Assembly: GCA_002813895.1 (NCBI GenBank)
Contig: CP024912.1
Location: 186,001 to 250,000 of the forward strand
Direction of reading: 5' to 3'
DNA from: Cyanobacterium sp. HL-69
GTDB taxonomy: Bacteria; Cyanobacteriota; Cyanobacteriia; Cyanobacteriales; Cyanobacteriaceae
Length of the DNA: 64,000 nucleotides
Shown here: positions 9,293 to 17,590 of the stretch, in pieces
Position numbering within the stretch: the stretch's first letter is position 1
Layout: every line of letters begins with the position of its first letter
Made by a program: the position numbers and the translations under genes
The notes under the pieces: model-generated
Databases searched by the model: none
Told to the model about the DNA's origin: nothing
The model's input: only the letters and a program-made list of their open reading frames with translations

Positions 9293-9322
9293 GTTAGGGA
9301 ATGGGGAATAGGGTAAGCAAAA

Positions 9323-9595
9323 TTATAAAAGTTTCCCAGCCATCAAAGCCGTTAGTACCACCAAACCTAATGCTCGACGAAAGTAATTTACTCCTTGAAA
9401 TAATTCTTGCCAAGCCCAAGTAAACAACGAACCGAAAGCGATTAAATCTAGTGCGATATTAACTCTACCCGTGGTCAGAATCAGCCTTAATAAACTGGCG
9501 ACAATCCCCACAATGAGGGGTAAATTTGGTGGTTGGGCGATGACAATGTTGCCTTGGTCATCGTGAAAAATTTGATTGAGTAAGGTATTTCCCAT
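9323..9595 (-). CDS. Small membrane protein (90 aa), unknown function
   Basis: Two hydrophobic segments (around PLIVGIVASLLRLIL and the C-terminal ALGLVVLTALMAG) predict an integral membrane protein. The ATG at 9595 is chosen because AAAGGA precedes it at proper spacing. The in-frame start at 9661 would overlap the upstream oxidoreductase gene and add 22 unlikely residues. No family is recognised. Confidence 0.6.
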   Translation of the reverse strand: MGNTLLNQIFHDDQGNIVIAQPPNLPLIVGIVASLLRLILTTGRVNIALDLIAFGSLFTWAWQELFQGVNYFRRALGLVVLTALMAGKLL

Positions 9596-9647
9596 GAATT
9601 TATCCTTTGCTGTAATAAAGTTTATAGGATTGAGAAAAACAGAAAGT

Positions 9648-11174
9648 TTACCCTTCGTCAAGTATTTTTTCCAAGTCTTTTACCGCAGGGCCTTGGATTA
9701 GCTTGCCGTCGCAGCCAAACCGAGAACCGTGACAAGCACAATCCCAACTCTTTTCGGCATTGTTCCAACTCACAATACAAGCAAGGTGCGGACACACAGC
9801 AGAAACAGCATGAACTTTTCCCTCTTCATCTCGATAAGCGGCTACCTTCTCATCGTCAATAGTTATTAGTTTCCCTTCACCCTTGGTAACCTCAGCAAAA
9901 GAAGAGTGCTGAATACCTTTAAGGCGATCGCCTACCCACCGAGAGGCAACCTCAATATTACTTTTAATCAATTTTGGGTCTAAAAATGGGGTGGCACGAG
10001 TGGCATCATACAAGTCTGCGTAGGGATTATCTTTTCCTAGAACCAAGTCTGAAAGTAGCATCCCAGCCATCGCACCCTTCGACATTCCCCATAGGCTAAA
10101 TCCTGTGGCGACATAAATATGATTATTGAAGGGGGTCAGTTTGCCAATAAAGGGTAGTTTATCAAAGGACACCATATCTTGATTTGACCAACGATAGGCA
10201 AACGAATCAATGCCGAACTGATTTCGGGCGTAGGTTTCTAGGTTTTGGTAAAGTTCTTTGGTGTCATTCACAGTACCGACTTTATGTCCTTCTCCGCCCA
10301 CTAACAGGAGTAATCCTCCCTCATGGGGTGTCGTGCGAATGGAATGGGAATTTTTGCCACTGCCGATATACATCCCTTGGGGTGCTTTTGCAGGATCAAT
10401 CATCGCCCCAATGATATAGGAGCGTTTGGGATAGGTTTTGGCGAAGAAAAACAGTCCTTGATCGAGGATCGGTAGATTTGTGGCAACAATGACATCTTGA
10501 GCGTCTATTATTCCCCGATTAGTAACAACTTGGCAAAGATTATCTTTTTCGTCAACCTTTTGAACCCTCGTATTTTCAAATATATGACTTCCGTTACCAA
10601 GAATACTTTTGGCAAGATGGAGTAGATATTTACGAACATGAAACTGAGCCTGATAGTCTAGTTTTATGGCTCCTGAGATCGCAAATGGTAGTGATGTTTC
10701 TTGAACAAGGGTAGCAGAAAGTCCTAGTTTAAGAGCCGCATTCACTTCGTCTTTTATTTTATCTAGCTCTCCGTCTGGCTCTGCAAAAGTGTAGGCACTT
10801 TGACGGCTAAAATCACAATCAATTTTTTCTTGCTCTACCAATTGAGCGATGTACTCAATTCCAGCTTGATTTGACTCGGCATAGAGTTGTGCTTTTTGTT
10901 CTCCGATTTCTTTGATTAAGTCAGCATAAATCAACTGATGTAGTGATGTGATTTTGGCAGTGGTATTACCAGTTACACCCGTGACAATTTCTCTTGACTC
11001 AATCACTGCCACTGTTTTTCCAGCACGTTTTAATTGTGTGGCAGCGCTCAGTCCGACAATGCCCGCCCCCACAATAGCAACATCAACAGAAATGCTATTT
11101 TCTAGGACAGGATAGGATGTTTTGGGGGTAGAATCAATCCAAAAAGAAGTCTGTTTGCCAGTTAAAGTACTCAT
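9648..11174 (-). CDS. FAD-dependent oxidoreductase with C-terminal Rieske domain
   Basis: A D-amino-acid-oxidase-like flavoprotein fused to a Rieske [2Fe-2S] domain. The dinucleotide fold VAIVGAGIVGLSAA is near residue 30. The Rieske ligands are C-P-H and C-A-C-H near the C-terminus (CPHLACIVSW ... CACHGSRFG). Such two-domain proteins presumably pass electrons between the flavin and the cluster; the substrate is unknown. The ATG at 11174 is preferred over a TTG start at 11213 that adds 13 residues. It lies in a minus-strand run with a Gly-rich membrane protein and a hemerythrin-domain protein, which hints at a redox or stress role. Confidence 0.85.
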   Translation of the reverse strand: MSTLTGKQTSFWIDSTPKTSYPVLENSISVDVAIVGAGIVGLSAATQLKRAGKTVAVIESREIVTGVTGNTTAKITSLHQLIYADLIKEIGEQKAQLYAESNQAGIEYIAQLVEQEKIDCDFSRQSAYTFAEPDGELDKIKDEVNAALKLGLSATLVQETSLPFAISGAIKLDYQAQFHVRKYLLHLAKSILGNGSHIFENTRVQKVDEKDNLCQVVTNRGIIDAQDVIVATNLPILDQGLFFFAKTYPKRSYIIGAMIDPAKAPQGMYIGSGKNSHSIRTTPHEGGLLLLVGGEGHKVGTVNDTKELYQNLETYARNQFGIDSFAYRWSNQDMVSFDKLPFIGKLTPFNNHIYVATGFSLWGMSKGAMAGMLLSDLVLGKDNPYADLYDATRATPFLDPKLIKSNIEVASRWVGDRLKGIQHSSFAEVTKGEGKLITIDDEKVAAYRDEEGKVHAVSAVCPHLACIVSWNNAEKSWDCACHGSRFGCDGKLIQGPAVKDLEKILDEG

Positions 11175-11219
11175 GGGTATTTTGGTAGTTGTGGAATAAA
11201 TGATTGGTGACAAAAGCTA

Positions 11220-11238
11220 GGGCGAAAATTGTTCGCCC
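11220..11238 (-). terminator. Hairpin downstream of the Gly-rich membrane protein gene
   Basis: GGGCGAA (11220-11226) pairs with TTCGCCC (11232-11238) around a 5-base loop. On the minus strand it follows the stop at 11265 and is followed by a short T-rich stretch, so it may be a weak intrinsic terminator. Confidence 0.4.
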
Positions 11239-11264
11239 CGGCCAATCTTAATTTCATAAATGAT

Positions 11265-11987
11265 TTAGGATTGGGCTTGATATTCTTCATTAGACTCCCG
11301 TCTCTGAGTATGGGCATTGCGAGCGCCTACATTGGCACCGATCACCGCGGCGGCTAATCCTAAAAAGGCTCCAAAGGTATAAGTCCAACCAGCTTTTGCC
11401 GCACCACCAGCAACATCTCGTGTTTGGTCTGCGCTTAAAGTTGGTATAGAACCTTGTGTTCCAGATGGAGAATTCGGATCTATATTCGTTCCAGGGGAAT
11501 CATCTGGATTTCCACTCTCACCAGGCATAATTATCCCGCTTTGTGGAGCTTGGTTAGCGATGATAGTATCGGCATTATTTGCAAGTAAACCAAAAGCACC
11601 CGACACCCCACTTGCCAGTAACCAAGAGCTTATAACAAGGGTTGTTGCCCAAAGGACGGCTCCATTAAGCATGGCAGTGTTGTTATTGACAGAGCCATAA
11701 GCTCGTGCTGTTATCCAACCCCCTAAAAATAAAGAAATAAATAGACTAATAATTGTCCAGATCCCCACAGCTTGAGCCACTCCATCGGCATTGGAACGAG
11801 GTGCGTCTGAACCTGAAATGGTGGTTAGTCCTATGGCAGCACCTATGGCACTCAGCAACAATTGAGTACTTATTGCGATAACTAAGCCAGCAATTATTGC
11901 ACCCCAATTAATGCGATCGCCAAATTGCTTGATATTGTTAATTCGTCTGTCTGAACCAGTGTCTGAAGGTCGATTTGTATAAACCAT
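11265..11987 (-). CDS. Gly/Ala-rich multi-pass membrane protein, unknown function
   Basis: 240 residues with about four membrane segments (INWGAIIAGLVIAIS, IWTIISLFISLFLGGW, LWATTLVISSWLLASG, FGAFLGLAAAVIG). Between the third and fourth is a long Pro/Ser/Asn/Asp-rich hydrophilic loop. The ends are hydrophilic and charged. CAGGAG lies just upstream of the ATG. The Gly-zipper-like membrane segments resemble stress-associated small membrane proteins, but I cannot name a family. A hairpin separates it from the hemerythrin gene upstream. Confidence 0.72.
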   Translation of the reverse strand: MVYTNRPSDTGSDRRINNIKQFGDRINWGAIIAGLVIAISTQLLLSAIGAAIGLTTISGSDAPRSNADGVAQAVGIWTIISLFISLFLGGWITARAYGSVNNNTAMLNGAVLWATTLVISSWLLASGVSGAFGLLANNADTIIANQAPQSGIIMPGESGNPDDSPGTNIDPNSPSGTQGSIPTLSADQTRDVAGGAAKAGWTYTFGAFLGLAAAVIGANVGARNAHTQRRESNEEYQAQS

Positions 11988-12021
11988 AATATATACTCCT
12001 GTAATTAAGAATTGAGTTGAT

Positions 12022-12045
12022 GGAACTTATGGTAGTGTAAGTTCC
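12022..12045. other. Intergenic hairpin (8-bp stem)
   Basis: GGAACTTA (12022-12029) pairs perfectly with TAAGTTCC (12038-12045). It sits between the stop of the hemerythrin-domain gene and the next start on the minus strand. No U-run follows, so it may be a processing or attenuation hairpin rather than a terminator. Confidence 0.35.
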
Positions 12046-12053
12046 TAGAAAAT

Positions 12054-13091
12054 TTAGCGAGAAGCAGCTACGAGTCGCTGATCTTGAATTTGGCTTTTTG
12101 CAGTTTTGAAGTCTGTGGCTAGTTGTTTTTGTTGTTCGTCACCCAGATTATTTTGAATAAGAGGAAACATATCTTTTTCTTCCTCTGACACATGAGCCTT
12201 TACTGCAACCATTAAACGTTTTATGGCATCTTTAAATGCCACTGTATCTTCACAATTCATGGCTTTTATCTGTTCAAGCATTTGTTTCATTTGAGCTTGT
12301 TCATCATATAGTTGTTGAATATCTTCATAATGAGGACGCACTATGGGATAAACTACTTCTTCCTCCGCTTGGGAGTGAGCAGATAAATCTTGGTAAACCT
12401 GTGCAAAATATTCTTTTAGTTTTTGAGGATTATTAGTACCTTTAATTTCATCGAATAGGGTACTAACTTTGATATGATCCAAACGAATGAGTTCACAGAT
12501 ACCTATCTCATCATCACTATGACTTATGATGCCCCCAGCCATACCACTCAGGGCGGCTAGGCTATCTTGTACCCTTGACCATAATCCGTTGTCCGAAGGC
12601 TTGCCCGTTAGTTCTAGGGTGCTTAAACATTCCATCATGCCTTTTAGTTGCTCTTCATGACCACGATTTTCAAAGTTGACAGCATTTAAAGGGGCGATCG
12701 CCACGGCAATATCTGCACCAACTACTTGACCTGCTTTATGAACGAGAAGTCCTGATATGGCTTGGGTATGCTTGAGCAGTTCATGCTTTGCTACCTTTTC
12801 AAACAAGGGAATCTCAGAATCTTGCATCATCATCTCGATTTCTTTGATTTCTTCTAGCATCGAGGGTTTAGGTTCAGCCTTAATGCCATACTGAATGATT
12901 ACGGTATCAATAATACCTAAGTTCTTTTGATCGTCTGTGAGAAAGCCCTGTAAACGGTCAGAAATTTCTCCATCTTCACAAGCTTTGATTAAAGTTTGCT
13001 CGTTAGCAATCAGCAGATTTTGAGTCGCTTTCATGTCTGCTAATTTGACTGCGATAGCCTTGCGTTTGTTATCTTCTAGTGTTATCGACAT
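12054..13091 (-). CDS. Hemerythrin HHE-domain protein
   Basis: Cytoplasmic helical protein of 345 residues. The C-terminal third (about 200-312) has the hemerythrin pattern: H206, H239 with E243, and H300 with E304, which would bind a di-iron site for O2, NO or iron sensing or storage. The N-terminal 190 residues form another helical region of unknown function. The ATG at 13091 is chosen because AAAGGAG lies at good distance; the upstream in-frame ATG at 13217 adds 42 residues that look non-coding. A 12-base-plus hairpin region separates it from the downstream gene. Confidence 0.8.
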   Translation of the reverse strand: MSITLEDNKRKAIAVKLADMKATQNLLIANEQTLIKACEDGEISDRLQGFLTDDQKNLGIIDTVIIQYGIKAEPKPSMLEEIKEIEMMMQDSEIPLFEKVAKHELLKHTQAISGLLVHKAGQVVGADIAVAIAPLNAVNFENRGHEEQLKGMMECLSTLELTGKPSDNGLWSRVQDSLAALSGMAGGIISHSDDEIGICELIRLDHIKVSTLFDEIKGTNNPQKLKEYFAQVYQDLSAHSQAEEEVVYPIVRPHYEDIQQLYDEQAQMKQMLEQIKAMNCEDTVAFKDAIKRLMVAVKAHVSEEEKDMFPLIQNNLGDEQQKQLATDFKTAKSQIQDQRLVAASR

Positions 13092-13533
13092 TGGCGATTG
13101 CTCCTTTATAGTTAAGAGATAGTGTTCTCTATACGGGATTCTTACACTGGTATGTTTTATTTCCTGAATGATTTGATTAATTTGATTAACTTTGAAACAA
13201 AGTGTAATAAGGAGCATCCCAATTAATTTCTTGGTAAGATCATTTTTAATTCAGATGGGCAATGGAATAATAGTTAAAATGTTAAGTAAGTAGGCATAAT
13301 TAAATCGATTTAGGTAAGGGGTTTAAACCCCTTGTTCATAAGAGTCTTAATAAAATAAGAGCTATAATTAATTTCGCCAACCTACTTAGATATTAATTGT
13401 AATTTACATAATATTTCACACCATAATTAAGTAACATTTTGTTTTTATCTCATGAAAAAAACCTCCCCCATTCTTGCCCAAAGGGCAGAGTGAAAAAGGT
13501 TGAATTTTTTACGTTTTCGAAGTGACTCTAAAA
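13092..13533. other. Intergenic region holding 102-bp element copy 1
   Basis: 442 bases between the hemerythrin gene start and the stop of the one-TM protein gene. It holds the 102-bp palindromic element at 13287-13388. The rest is AT-rich with a small GCCC-TTT-GGGC-type hairpin near 13480. No gene is recognised. Confidence 0.5.
13287..13388 (+). repeat. 102-bp dispersed palindromic element, copy 1
   Basis: The ends are TAAGTAGG and CCTACTTA (8-bp terminal inverted repeat), with an internal palindrome around AAGGGGTTTAAACCCCTT. Near-identical copies lie at 14847-14948 (inverted), 21187-21288 and 48252-48353 (inverted). All four are intergenic and carry no ORF. Confidence 0.85.
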
Positions 13534-14010
13534 CTAGATAATCCCGACTCCTTTATCTCCGTCTTCACTATTTATTTCCTTTAATTCTTGCGCTCTTTCT
13601 TGTTTTTCAGCCTCTTGTTTTTCCCTTAAGTCTCCGCGCTCTTCCACATACATTTCAGGCTCAACTGCATAATTATTGACTAACCCTTCTCGGCTGACAG
13701 TATAACCTCCTGTATTATCGTCATCAGATTCAGGAACATTTTTAAAGTCTCCTCCTTCTCTCTCCATTCGGGCTGCAGTTTCTGCAGAGATGATGTTACG
13801 ATCATAGTTAGCAGACTTGTCTTTCTTTTCTTGGGGAGAATCGTTAACAGATTGAGTATTTGTCGAGCTCGTGTTGTCTGTGGACTCCTTGGATTTAGAC
13901 CAAGTAAAAGAGGCTACACCGATAACAGCAATAAATCCCACGATTAGCACTGACACCGCTGTGACGGGAAAGTGGCTAGTTTCTGCGGTAATTTGTAATA
14001 AAAGTTCCAT
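13534..14010 (-). CDS. Single-TM acidic protein, unknown function
   Basis: 158 residues. One membrane segment (TAVSVLIVGFIAVIGVASF, about 17-35) is followed by a Ser/Thr/Asn-rich linker and a highly charged Glu/Lys-rich C-terminus (EKQEAEKQERAQELKE). This suggests an N-anchored protein with a disordered or coiled tail. GAGGA lies eight bases before the ATG. Inverted copies of the 102-bp element bracket this gene together with the HTH-GrpE gene. Confidence 0.68.
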   Translation of the reverse strand: MELLLQITAETSHFPVTAVSVLIVGFIAVIGVASFTWSKSKESTDNTSSTNTQSVNDSPQEKKDKSANYDRNIISAETAARMEREGGDFKNVPESDDDNTGGYTVSREGLVNNYAVEPEMYVEERGDLREKQEAEKQERAQELKEINSEDGDKGVGII

Positions 14011-14114
14011 AAGAATTCCTCATGTGTCTTCGTTTCTGAGCATACCATTTTCCTTTAACAAAGCTATAGGAGTACATTCCGAATACTACATTACGGAAAT
14101 TTACACTTTTTGAT

Positions 14115-14747
14115 TTAATTACCTTCTTGAATTTTTGTTTCTACCGGGCTTACTTTGGCACGATATAGCAATTTGTCTTTTTGACGATAGCCTACATAAC
14201 GAATTTCTACTTTTTCAATTTCTTCTTGGGTTGTTGCCATTAATTCGTGTTGTTGAGGATCATACTTTACTATAGCACCCACTGGGGCGATCGCCTTTAT
14301 ATCCCAACCAGATAGCAAATTATTCAAAGGTTTAAGTAAAGGAATCAAACGAGAAGCAGGTAAATCAGGTTTTTTTTCTACCACCTTAACCAAAGTCGGC
14401 AACTGCAATAATAACGACTCTAAGGTGTCCATAACCCCCTGTTGCACCTCTTGGGTTATCTGAGCCCGTAAATTATCATCTCCATTTGTGGAAGTCTGCG
14501 TAGTAGATGTATCCGAGAATTTCCCGTCTATGTGGTTTAAAAAATCTTCCAACGATAAATTTAACTCCCTCGCTATAGTTTTTATATATTTGAGAGGAAT
14601 TTGATCTATCAATCCACAATCAATACGATGTAAAGTTAACTCAGAAATCCCCGTCTTACGGCTAAAATCCAGATAATGGGAAAATTTAGCATCCTGTATC
14701 AATTTGGATAGAGTCGTTATTTGCTCTGTTTTTTGTGAATTTATCAT
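14115..14747 (-). CDS. HTH protein with GrpE-like C-terminal domain
   Basis: An N-terminal XRE-like helix-turn-helix (about 10-73, LDFSRKTGISELTLHRID) is followed by a Thr/Ser linker and a helix. The C-terminal region (about 148-200: GWDIKAIAPVG, YDPQQHELM, VEIRYVGYRQ, RAKVSP) resembles the beta-wing of GrpE, the nucleotide-exchange factor of DnaK. It lacks the long paired helix of true GrpE, so it is unlikely to be the housekeeping grpE. A role in tying chaperone state to transcription is conjecture. The 210-residue ORF is intact. Confidence 0.65.
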   Translation of the reverse strand: MINSQKTEQITTLSKLIQDAKFSHYLDFSRKTGISELTLHRIDCGLIDQIPLKYIKTIARELNLSLEDFLNHIDGKFSDTSTTQTSTNGDDNLRAQITQEVQQGVMDTLESLLLQLPTLVKVVEKKPDLPASRLIPLLKPLNNLLSGWDIKAIAPVGAIVKYDPQQHELMATTQEEIEKVEIRYVGYRQKDKLLYRAKVSPVETKIQEGN

Positions 14748-14846
14748 AGCCGTTGTTTTTGTGTATATGTTAGCAATATTTTTGGCAAATACCTTACATT
14801 AAAACCTGTTTGAATTATTTTTATTTTATTCATTTGCAAATGTCAA

Positions 14847-14948
14847 TAAGTAGGTTGGCGCAATTAATTATAGCTCTTATTTTATTAAGACTCTTATGAA
14901 CAAGGGGTTTAAACCCCTTGCCTAAATCGATTTAATTATGTCTACTTA
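14847..14948 (-). repeat. 102-bp dispersed palindromic element, copy 2 (inverted)
   Basis: Reverse complement of copy 1, with only scattered differences, such as TCTACTTA at the right end instead of CCTACTTA. It ends one base before the stop codon of the glycosyltransferase gene at 14950, so it would form the 3' end of that mRNA. Confidence 0.85.
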
Positions 14949-14949
14949 C

Positions 14950-15750
14950 TCATATCTCCTCAACGGTAATCAAAATATCATTAGAGATAAGGGCAACTTC
15001 TTCTCTTAAACTACCGTACAACTTTCGGGCTAAAATCATTTGGTTAGAAATAGCTATATTACGATTACGAGTTATGAGAGGAGATTTTTGAGACAAGTTT
15101 CTCACATCATCTCCGTGACTTTGATGTGACACTGCCCCCATAGATTTTATGGCATATCCCAAAATATTAGCCCTAATCAATAAATCTTGATCTTCCCATC
15201 CCCATTCTTTGAGTTGTTCATTATAACCCCCAAGAAACAGTAAATTATTTTTGGTCGCACAAATCAATCCACACCCCGGACGTTTTGATGGTGATGATTC
15301 TTTTATTATATTTATGTGAATCTTATTACCCACTTTTGTCACGGTAGGCTTAAGACGAGGACGCTTGAGGGCGTTGTTATCTGTGTCGGTTTCTTTTACT
15401 TCTTGAATATAAACAATAAGGGATTTGTGAAGGTTATTATTTATAGTTGTATAAATACTTGTAATCGTATTTTGGTTCCAAATTATATCGGCATCGGACA
15501 TAAGCAAGATGTCACCGACACTATTTTTGATACCATAATTTAAATAGGTTGTTTTACTAAAGGGATACTGGGAATAATTAATAATTCTTAGTTTTGAATT
15601 GTTTTTTATCTTGTCATCAATATTTGATTTTATATCCCCTGATAAAATAGTTATTAGACTTATTTCTTTGATTTCTAGTAAACTAAGAATAGTTTTATTA
15701 ATACTTACTCGTTGTTTAAGGGGTATTAATACCTCAAGACTATTATTCAT
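14950..15750 (-). CDS. GT2-like glycosyltransferase (second of an overlapping pair)
   Basis: GT-A fold sugar transferase of 266 residues. The N-terminal nucleotide-binding part (SLEVLIPLKQR) is followed by the metal-binding D-A-D in ILLMSDADIIW. The C-terminal acceptor region GGYNEQLKEWGWEDQDLLIR is typical of the galactosyltransferase C-terminal family. There is no membrane anchor. Its start overlaps the stop of the preceding gene by 8 bp, which suggests translational coupling. It is likely to act on a cell-surface polysaccharide; the donor and acceptor are unknown. Confidence 0.8.
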   Translation of the reverse strand: MNNSLEVLIPLKQRVSINKTILSLLEIKEISLITILSGDIKSNIDDKIKNNSKLRIINYSQYPFSKTTYLNYGIKNSVGDILLMSDADIIWNQNTITSIYTTINNNLHKSLIVYIQEVKETDTDNNALKRPRLKPTVTKVGNKIHINIIKESSPSKRPGCGLICATKNNLLFLGGYNEQLKEWGWEDQDLLIRANILGYAIKSMGAVSHQSHGDDVRNLSQKSPLITRNRNIAISNQMILARKLYGSLREEVALISNDILITVEEI

Positions 15751-16483
15751 TATCCTTATATTTACGGTAGTAATATTCCCTATTTTTATTAATAATTTCT
15801 GGAGAATACCAATCTTGATTATGGTTGTGATGAAGATGTAGATATAGTAAGTCTGGCACTCGACAAAGGGTATAACCTAAATTACAGTATCTTTGGATAA
15901 TATCTTGATCTTCTCCTCCCCAACCCACAAAGTTTTCGTCCCAACCACCAATTTTTTTTAATTCTTCGGTACGGAACAGGGGAAGCACTCCAAATTTTTC
16001 ATGGCTAGTAAGGTGTTTTTTTAGGGCGCTAGATTCATCTTCAGCGGCGATCGCACTTCGCACTATAATAGAATCTAAATCACTTTTATTATCGATAAAT
16101 GGCTGTGGTGCCATCAAACGATAACCCGTTACTAAAAATGAAGAAGATTTTTTGGCTATTTCTAAATGGCGTAAAAGACTATTTCTATAAGGAATTAAAT
16201 CAATATCAAAAGCCATCAAAAATTTAGTATCAACTAAATTAAGTCCATGATTTAACAGTGAAGTTTTGTGAAATACACTATTATTTTGGACATAAAAATA
16301 CTTTATTCCTATTTTTTCTAGCTTTTCTTGGATAGCTAAATTAGGTTTTTTATCACTCTCAATAAAGATTACTTCTGGTAAATCTTCTAATTCACAATCA
16401 AGAGAAGTAAACCAACTATAAAAGGAATAAAATGCTAATTGTCTTTGTCTATAGGATATGACTAAGGTAAGTTCATTTTTCAT
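15743..16483 (-). CDS. GT2-like glycosyltransferase (first of an overlapping pair)
   Basis: 246 residues with the same architecture as its downstream neighbour: N-terminal LTLVISYRQRQ, D-I-D metal motif in FLMAFDIDLIPY, and the acceptor-site signature GGWDENFVGWGGEDQDIIQRY. The two proteins share fold and motifs but are clearly diverged, so they are an old duplication or recruited partners. The 8-bp overlap implies one transcript. No polymerase or flippase gene is nearby to name the product. Confidence 0.8.
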   Translation of the reverse strand: MKNELTLVISYRQRQLAFYSFYSWFTSLDCELEDLPEVIFIESDKKPNLAIQEKLEKIGIKYFYVQNNSVFHKTSLLNHGLNLVDTKFLMAFDIDLIPYRNSLLRHLEIAKKSSSFLVTGYRLMAPQPFIDNKSDLDSIIVRSAIAAEDESSALKKHLTSHEKFGVLPLFRTEELKKIGGWDENFVGWGGEDQDIIQRYCNLGYTLCRVPDLLYLHLHHNHNQDWYSPEIINKNREYYYRKYKDNE

Positions 16484-16544
16484 TAGCCACTAGTCCAGTG
16501 GTTTAGGACTTCCCAATTATACAAAAAAATTAATCTTCGTATCA

Positions 16545-17564
16545 TTAATTTCCCCAACGGAAGATAGAAGCCCCCCAACTCAATCCGGCCCCAAAACCTG
16601 ACACTGCAACCACATCTCCTGATTTAATTTTACCTTCTTTCAAGGCTTCATCAAGGGCAAGGGGAATGGACGCAGCGGAGGTGTTGCCGTAATTTTGAAG
16701 GTTACTAATAACTCTATTTTCGGGAATTTTTAAACGACTAGCTACCGCATCAATGATTCTTTTGTTGGCTTGGTGAAGAATTAGCCAATCAACATCATCG
16801 GTGGTTAAATTTGCTCTGAAGAGAGCTTTTTCAATCACTTCAGGTACTTTATTCACGGCAAAGCGATATACTTCTCTACCATTCATGGTGATGTTACTAA
16901 AACTACCGTGGTTAATTTTTTTGTCTTCGCCAATGTCTTGTAAGTTGCCCTGATAGGAAAGATTGAGGGTATTATTCAATGCCCCATTACTGCACATTTC
17001 AAAGCCAAGAAGGTTGTCTTTTTCTGGGCTACCCTGACACACTACCGCCCCAGCACCATCTCCAAATAGTACGCAGGTAGTACGATCGCCCCAGTCCACC
17101 CAACGGGAAAGACAATCGGCGCCGATAACGAGGACATTTTGATATACCCCATTACGGATAAACTGAGAAGCTGTAACTAATGAAAAAACAAATCCTGAAC
17201 AGGCTGCCGTTAAATCGAAAGCCACCGCACGAGTTGCACCGATGAGATTTTGCACCTGCCCTGCACTACCAAATAAATCATCGGGGGTGGAGGTAGCCAG
17301 AATAATTAAATCAATGTCGAGGGGTGTTAGGTGGGCATTGGCGATCGCCTTTTGTCCTGCTTGGGCTGCCAACTCACTCAGGGTAGTAGAGGTGGCAATA
17401 TGACGTTGTTTAATACCCGTACGAGAGCTAATCCAATCATCGGAAGTATCGACTATCTGACTCAAATCCTCATTACTAATCACCTGAGTAGCAATGGCTG
17501 AACCACTACCAATAATTGTGATGCCATTTTTGGCGTTAATAGCCGACTCCTTAACCGATTGCAA
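16545..17564 (-). CDS. fabH: Beta-ketoacyl-ACP synthase III
   Basis: Starts fatty-acid synthesis by condensing acetyl-CoA with malonyl-ACP. The catalytic triad is C122 (TAACSGF), H264 (LILHQANKRI) and N294 (NYGNTSAAS). The length of 339 residues is usual, with a short N-terminal extension before the core. It lies 26 bp downstream of plsX in the same direction, the common plsX-fabH pairing that links fatty-acid and phospholipid synthesis. Confidence 0.97.
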   Translation of the reverse strand: MQSVKESAINAKNGITIIGSGSAIATQVISNEDLSQIVDTSDDWISSRTGIKQRHIATSTTLSELAAQAGQKAIANAHLTPLDIDLIILATSTPDDLFGSAGQVQNLIGATRAVAFDLTAACSGFVFSLVTASQFIRNGVYQNVLVIGADCLSRWVDWGDRTTCVLFGDGAGAVVCQGSPEKDNLLGFEMCSNGALNNTLNLSYQGNLQDIGEDKKINHGSFSNITMNGREVYRFAVNKVPEVIEKALFRANLTTDDVDWLILHQANKRIIDAVASRLKIPENRVISNLQNYGNTSAASIPLALDEALKEGKIKSGDVVAVSGFGAGLSWGASIFRWGN

Positions 17565-17590
17565 TGACTTATCTCCTTATAAATGCTTTA

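Noticed and set aside
11174-11213. Longer N-terminus of the FAD-Rieske protein
   Set aside because: It needs a TTG start and adds residues with no similarity to the family; the ATG at 11174 fits better.
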